Of a stretch of 6,924 bases of DNA, positions 4,717 through 6,924 are shown piece after piece. A model generated the notes under the pieces. It was not told the origin of the DNA. It was given only the letters and a program-made list of their open reading frames with translations, and did no database searches. A program made the translations under genes and the position numbers. Position 1 is the stretch's first letter. Every line of letters begins with the position of its first letter. The stretch comes from Sulfurospirillum sp. UBA6810 (lineage in GTDB: Bacteria > Campylobacterota > Campylobacteria > Campylobacterales > Sulfurospirillaceae): positions 909 to 7,832 of the forward strand of contig DKEY01000124.1 of assembly GCA_002469305.1 (NCBI GenBank). Direction: 5' to 3'.

Positions 4717-5695
4717 TGAGCTCGTAGAGTTTCTAAAAAGTTCAAAAAATCTCTTAGCCTTTTCAGCAGGAAGTGACTCTAGTGCTCTTTTTTATATCCT
4801 TAAAAACTTACATGTAGATTTTGATATAGCTTTGGTCAATTATAAGACGAGAGCACAAAGTGACGCAGAGGAAACCTATGCAAAAGATTTAGCCAAAGAG
4901 TTTGATAAGAGAGTTTTTACTCTTACATGTAAGCTTGAAGAAAGCAACTTCGAGCATAATGCAAGAGGGAAAAGATATGAGTTTTTTGAGCAAATCATCA
5001 ATGAACATAGCTACACAAATCTCATCATGGCACATCATCTCAACGATAAATTTGAGTGGTTTTTGATGCAGTTAGGTCGTGGAGCTGGGCTTGTTGAGAT
5101 GCTAGGCATGAGTGAGTGTGAACAAAGAGACAACTATAAAATTATAAGACCTCTTATCAATATCAGCAAAAATGAACTCTTAGAATTTTTACATGTAAAC
5201 AATATAAAGCATTTTTTAGATGAATCCAACTTGAATCCAAAATATAAAAGAAACACTATTAGAGCCACATATGCAAACTCCTTTTTAAAAGAGTACCAAG
5301 AGGGTATTATCAAAAGTTTTGAGTATCTGCAAAATGATGCTAAAAGGTTGATTATAGAAGATATAAAAAATATCAAAGAGTTATATATCTTAGATGAAGA
5401 CAGTGATGATTTGAAAAATATAAGAGCGATAGATAAAATCATCAAAAAACTAGGTTATCTACTGAGTAACCTTCAAAGAGAAGAGATTTTAAGAACAAGA
5501 GACTGTGTTATCTCAAAAAAGATTGTCGTAACTTTTAGTGATAAAAAGATATATATCTGTCCTCATATTAAGGCGGTAATGGACAAAAAGTTTAAAGAGA
5601 GTTGCAGAAAAGAGAAGATTCCTCTAAAAATCAGACCTTATCTTTTTAGCCAACACATCTCTCCTAGCGAGTTGTATTTAACTCAAAAACCTTGA
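4691..5695 (+). CDS. tilS: tRNA(Ile)-lysidine synthase TilS
   Basis: TilS uses ATP and lysine to turn C34 of the CAU-anticodon isoleucine tRNA into lysidine, so that it reads AUA and is charged with Ile instead of Met. AUA is common in the genes here. The 334-aa protein has the N-type PP-loop SAGSDSS at 25-31 (Ala in place of the second Gly of the usual SGGxDS), then NARGKRYEFF near 90-99, AHHLNDK at 114-120, GRGAGL, IIRPL, DESN at 177-180 and KRNTIR at 186-191. It is shorter than E. coli TilS and appears to lack the far C-terminal domain, as in other short forms of the family. The TTG start overlaps rimO by 26 bp and has a strong Shine-Dalgarno. Three TACATGTA palindromes fall inside it. Its 3' end overlaps the convergent pilO-like gene. 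Confidence 0.95.
   Translation: MQKLPKLSSELVEFLKSSKNLLAFSAGSDSSALFYILKNLHVDFDIALVNYKTRAQSDAEETYAKDLAKEFDKRVFTLTCKLEESNFEHNARGKRYEFFEQIINEHSYTNLIMAHHLNDKFEWFLMQLGRGAGLVEMLGMSECEQRDNYKIIRPLINISKNELLEFLHVNNIKHFLDESNLNPKYKRNTIRATYANSFLKEYQEGIIKSFEYLQNDAKRLIIEDIKNIKELYILDEDSDDLKNIRAIDKIIKKLGYLLSNLQREEILRTRDCVISKKIVVTFSDKKIYICPHIKAVMDKKFKESCRKEKIPLKIRPYLFSQHISPSELYLTQKP
4808..4817. repeat. TTACATGTAG, near-copy of the palindrome (in tilS)
   Basis: Nine of ten bases match; the inner TACATGTA is intact. It is read as Leu-His-Val-Asp at residues 40-43, just before the conserved VNY block. The mismatch changes a would-be AAT or AAC to GAT. Confidence 0.6.
4923..4932. repeat. TTACATGTAA palindrome, copy 5 (in tilS)
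   Basis: Exact copy, extended to a 12-bp palindrome CTTACATGTAAG (4922-4933). Here it is read in a second frame, CTT ACA TGT AAG, giving Leu-Thr-Cys-Lys at residues 78-81. Confidence 0.85.
5189..5198. repeat. TTACATGTAA palindrome, copy 6 (in tilS)
   Basis: Exact copy read as Leu-His-Val-Asn at residues 167-170, ahead of the DESN motif. Confidence 0.85.
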
Positions 5696-6194
5696 TAGTA
5701 AAGTTGGATGTTATCTTGCTTGCATTTGATTCCATATGGATTGGAAAATCTGCTTGCACTATATTTTCATAGCGGTTTAAACCCTCTAAAAATTTATAAA
5801 AATTTGTAGGACTTTGTAAAGCCGAACTTACATTTAAAGAGTACTCTGTAAACTCTTTTTTATAGCCCTTTTTTTCAATTTCTTGGAGCTTAGCTTCAGT
5901 AAAAAACTGATTTGTGTACTTTATAAAGTTGTCACTTGAAAACTTATGCATAAATGCTGTGATAGGACGTCTATTTTCCTCTTTGAGTTTTAGATATTCT
6001 TCATGTCTTTCATTTAAAACGCTCTGGACTCTCATCTTGTGTACAAAGGCTTTTTTATAAACTGCTTTTGATGCTCGATAGTCTTTGACATTTGGGATAA
6101 TCAAAAGTAGCACCATAGATAACGATACTACAATAAATATCATAAGAAACAAAAGTAGTTTTACGATATCTATCTTTTCCATACTCCTATCCAT
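5664..6194 (-). CDS. PilO-like pilus/secretion platform protein
   Basis: The 176-aa product has the plan of PilO, an inner-membrane partner of PilN in type IV pilus and related systems. It has a short cytoplasmic N-terminus, one membrane helix at about 11-33, a charged helical (likely coiled-coil) stretch at about 38-75, and a C-terminal domain with PTNFYKFLEGLNRYENIVQ (129-147) and an alternating strand SNFTIKVFEL (163-172). That pattern is typical of the PilO ferredoxin-like fold. Identity is by architecture and position, because primary sequence in this family is weakly conserved. The start at 6194 has GGGAGAG just upstream; a second Met at residue 5 has its Shine-Dalgarno too close. Only 2 bp separate it from the PilN-like gene. 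Its last 32 bp overlap the end of tilS on the other strand. Confidence 0.7.
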   Translation of the reverse strand: MDRSMEKIDIVKLLLFLMIFIVVSLSMVLLLIIPNVKDYRASKAVYKKAFVHKMRVQSVLNERHEEYLKLKEENRRPITAFMHKFSSDNFIKYTNQFFTEAKLQEIEKKGYKKEFTEYSLNVSSALQSPTNFYKFLEGLNRYENIVQADFPIHMESNASKITSNFTIKVFELNTTR

Positions 6195-6196
6195 AA

Positions 6197-6718
6197 CTAC
6201 TCTCCCATCATTTCATTAGTCAGGATTTTATTTGTACTCACAAAGTTATACCAACCTTCATTTGTTAGGTAAAATATAGTATCACTCGTATGAAAAATCG
6301 ACTTTAATGGTGCTGCTAAAAGAAAATTGAACGTATCTTTTGTAGGGGTAGTTCCATAGATAATCAAAGATGCTTTATCCATGATAACTTTATTTAATGT
6401 AATCTGATCAGGTACCAAGTCAAAAAGATTTTTCATGCTATCTTTCAAAACGACATTATTGGCATAAATCTCTTCAGCGATAGCTTTTTGTCTCAGGATA
6501 AATCCTATTTGGTGGTCAATCGCATCTATATCTTGCTCCAGTGCCATTCGCTCTTGGTCTATCAACACAGCTTCTTGTCTATAATCACTTGTTTTATACA
6601 CTATAAACAGACTAAACCCTCCAAGAATCAAAGCAACACAAAATATAAATACTAACCACACTTTTGTAAATATAGATAATAGTGATTTTCTTTGAGGACG
6701 TATAAAACTATATCTCAT
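6197..6718 (-). CDS. PilN-like pilus/secretion platform protein
   Basis: The 173-aa product resembles PilN, which pairs with PilO in the periplasm and binds PilM through its cytoplasmic N-terminus. It has a basic N-terminus (RPQRKS), one membrane helix at about 20-41 and a coiled coil at about 44-85. The family-like block follows: NLFDLVPDQITLNKV at 97-111, then IIYGTTPTKDTFNFLL at 119-134, matching the usual Leu-Pro-x-x-(Val/Ile)-x-Leu and Gly-x-(Ala/Thr) turn of PilN C-terminal domains. The ATG overlaps the upstream gene's stop by 4 bp (ATGA) with GAGG upstream. Comparable proteins belong to type IV pili, type II secretion, or the Campylobacter Cts DNA-uptake system. The window does not decide which. 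Confidence 0.7.
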   Translation of the reverse strand: MRYSFIRPQRKSLLSIFTKVWLVFIFCVALILGGFSLFIVYKTSDYRQEAVLIDQERMALEQDIDAIDHQIGFILRQKAIAEEIYANNVVLKDSMKNLFDLVPDQITLNKVIMDKASLIIYGTTPTKDTFNFLLAAPLKSIFHTSDTIFYLTNEGWYNFVSTNKILTNEMMGE

Positions 6719-6924
6719 ATTCTCGCCTCTTTGATAGCTAAATCACAAACTTTTTCACCTATGTTTATCTTATGTATCTCTATATCCATCATCAACTCAC
6801 CCTCAATCATATCTATCAAGTCAGGGCTAATTTCATATCCATCATACATAACAATTTTCTCTACAAAGTCACTTTTGTAGATATGGTTTTTATAGTACTC
6901 TTTGATTGATGAAGTTAAGTACTT
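6715..6924 (-). CDS. C-terminus of upstream operon gene (pilM position), partial
   Basis: An open frame enters from the right edge and ends in a TGA at 6715-6717 that overlaps the PilN-like ATG as ATGA. The 69 visible residues include KIVMYDGYEISPDLIDMIEG near the middle and end in VCDLAIKEARI. The first gene of such operons is usually pilM, an actin-like cytoplasmic ATPase. A beta-strand followed by a short helix, with a last helix near the C-terminus, is compatible with that fold, but I see no diagnostic PilM motif. The assignment rests on position only. It could also be a lineage-specific platform gene. Confidence 0.55.
   Translation of the reverse strand, partial: KYLTSSIKEYYKNHIYKSDFVEKIVMYDGYEISPDLIDMIEGELMMDIEIHKINIGEKVCDLAIKEARI

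Noticed and set aside
5731..5740. TCCATATGGA palindrome just past the end of tilS, as a terminator
   Set aside because: Symmetry stops at ten bases, no T-run follows, it lies within the PilO-like coding region, and it does not recur in the window.
6692..6880. 62-residue plus-strand frame at the right edge
   Set aside because: It is antisense to the partial operon gene and the PilN-like start, whose 4-bp ATGA overlap and family features are stronger evidence.
1..6924. CRISPR array, tRNA or rRNA genes, insertion sequences, phage or defence genes
   Set aside because: No spaced direct repeats, cloverleaf or rRNA stretches, transposase motifs or terminal inverted repeats were seen. Apart from the left edge, the DNA is filled with chromosomal genes.

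Overview
The window (about 34% G+C by eye) comes from a Campylobacterota (epsilonproteobacterial) chromosome, most like the free-living Sulfurimonas/Sulfurovum/Arcobacter side. The evidence is a release factor 2 that opens with the same MDNYEY start as Campylobacter RF2 and has no programmed frameshift, a short TilS, extended -10 promoters behind T-rich tracts, and frequent TTG starts. I cannot fix the genus from sequence alone.

Layout. Positions 1-117 hold a fragment I cannot assign. A 26-bp perfect palindrome (118-143) then forms a terminator at the end of a small minus-strand hypothetical gene (142-465). Upstream of that, on the same strand, is prfB (541-1638). A 60-70 bp divergent promoter region separates prfB from a tightly packed plus-strand operon: panC (1710-2531), a DUF808/YedI-type membrane protein (2541-3401), rimO (3403-4716) and tilS (4691-5695). 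The gaps in that operon are 9 bp, 1 bp and a 26-bp overlap. From the right edge a minus-strand operon runs toward tilS: the C-terminus of a gene in the pilM position (6715-6924), a PilN-like gene (6197-6718) and a PilO-like gene (5664-6194). The last of these overlaps the tail of tilS by 32 bp.

Roles. prfB, rimO and tilS all serve translation: stop-codon reading, ribosomal protein S12 methylthiolation, and lysidine in the AUA-reading tRNA. panC makes pantothenate for coenzyme A. The DUF808 protein is a membrane protein of unknown job. The right-hand operon looks like the inner-membrane platform of a type IV pilus or a competence pseudopilus.

The most interesting signal is not a gene. The decamer palindrome TTACATGTAA occurs six times exactly, plus once with one mismatch, where base composition predicts roughly 0.03. 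It lies inside panC, the DUF808 gene and tilS (three copies), and as a pair exactly 21 bp apart at the left-hand terminator. In genes it is read mostly as Leu-His-Val. This looks like a highly iterated palindrome, by analogy with cyanobacterial HIP1 or with DNA-uptake sequences. Its function cannot be read from this window.
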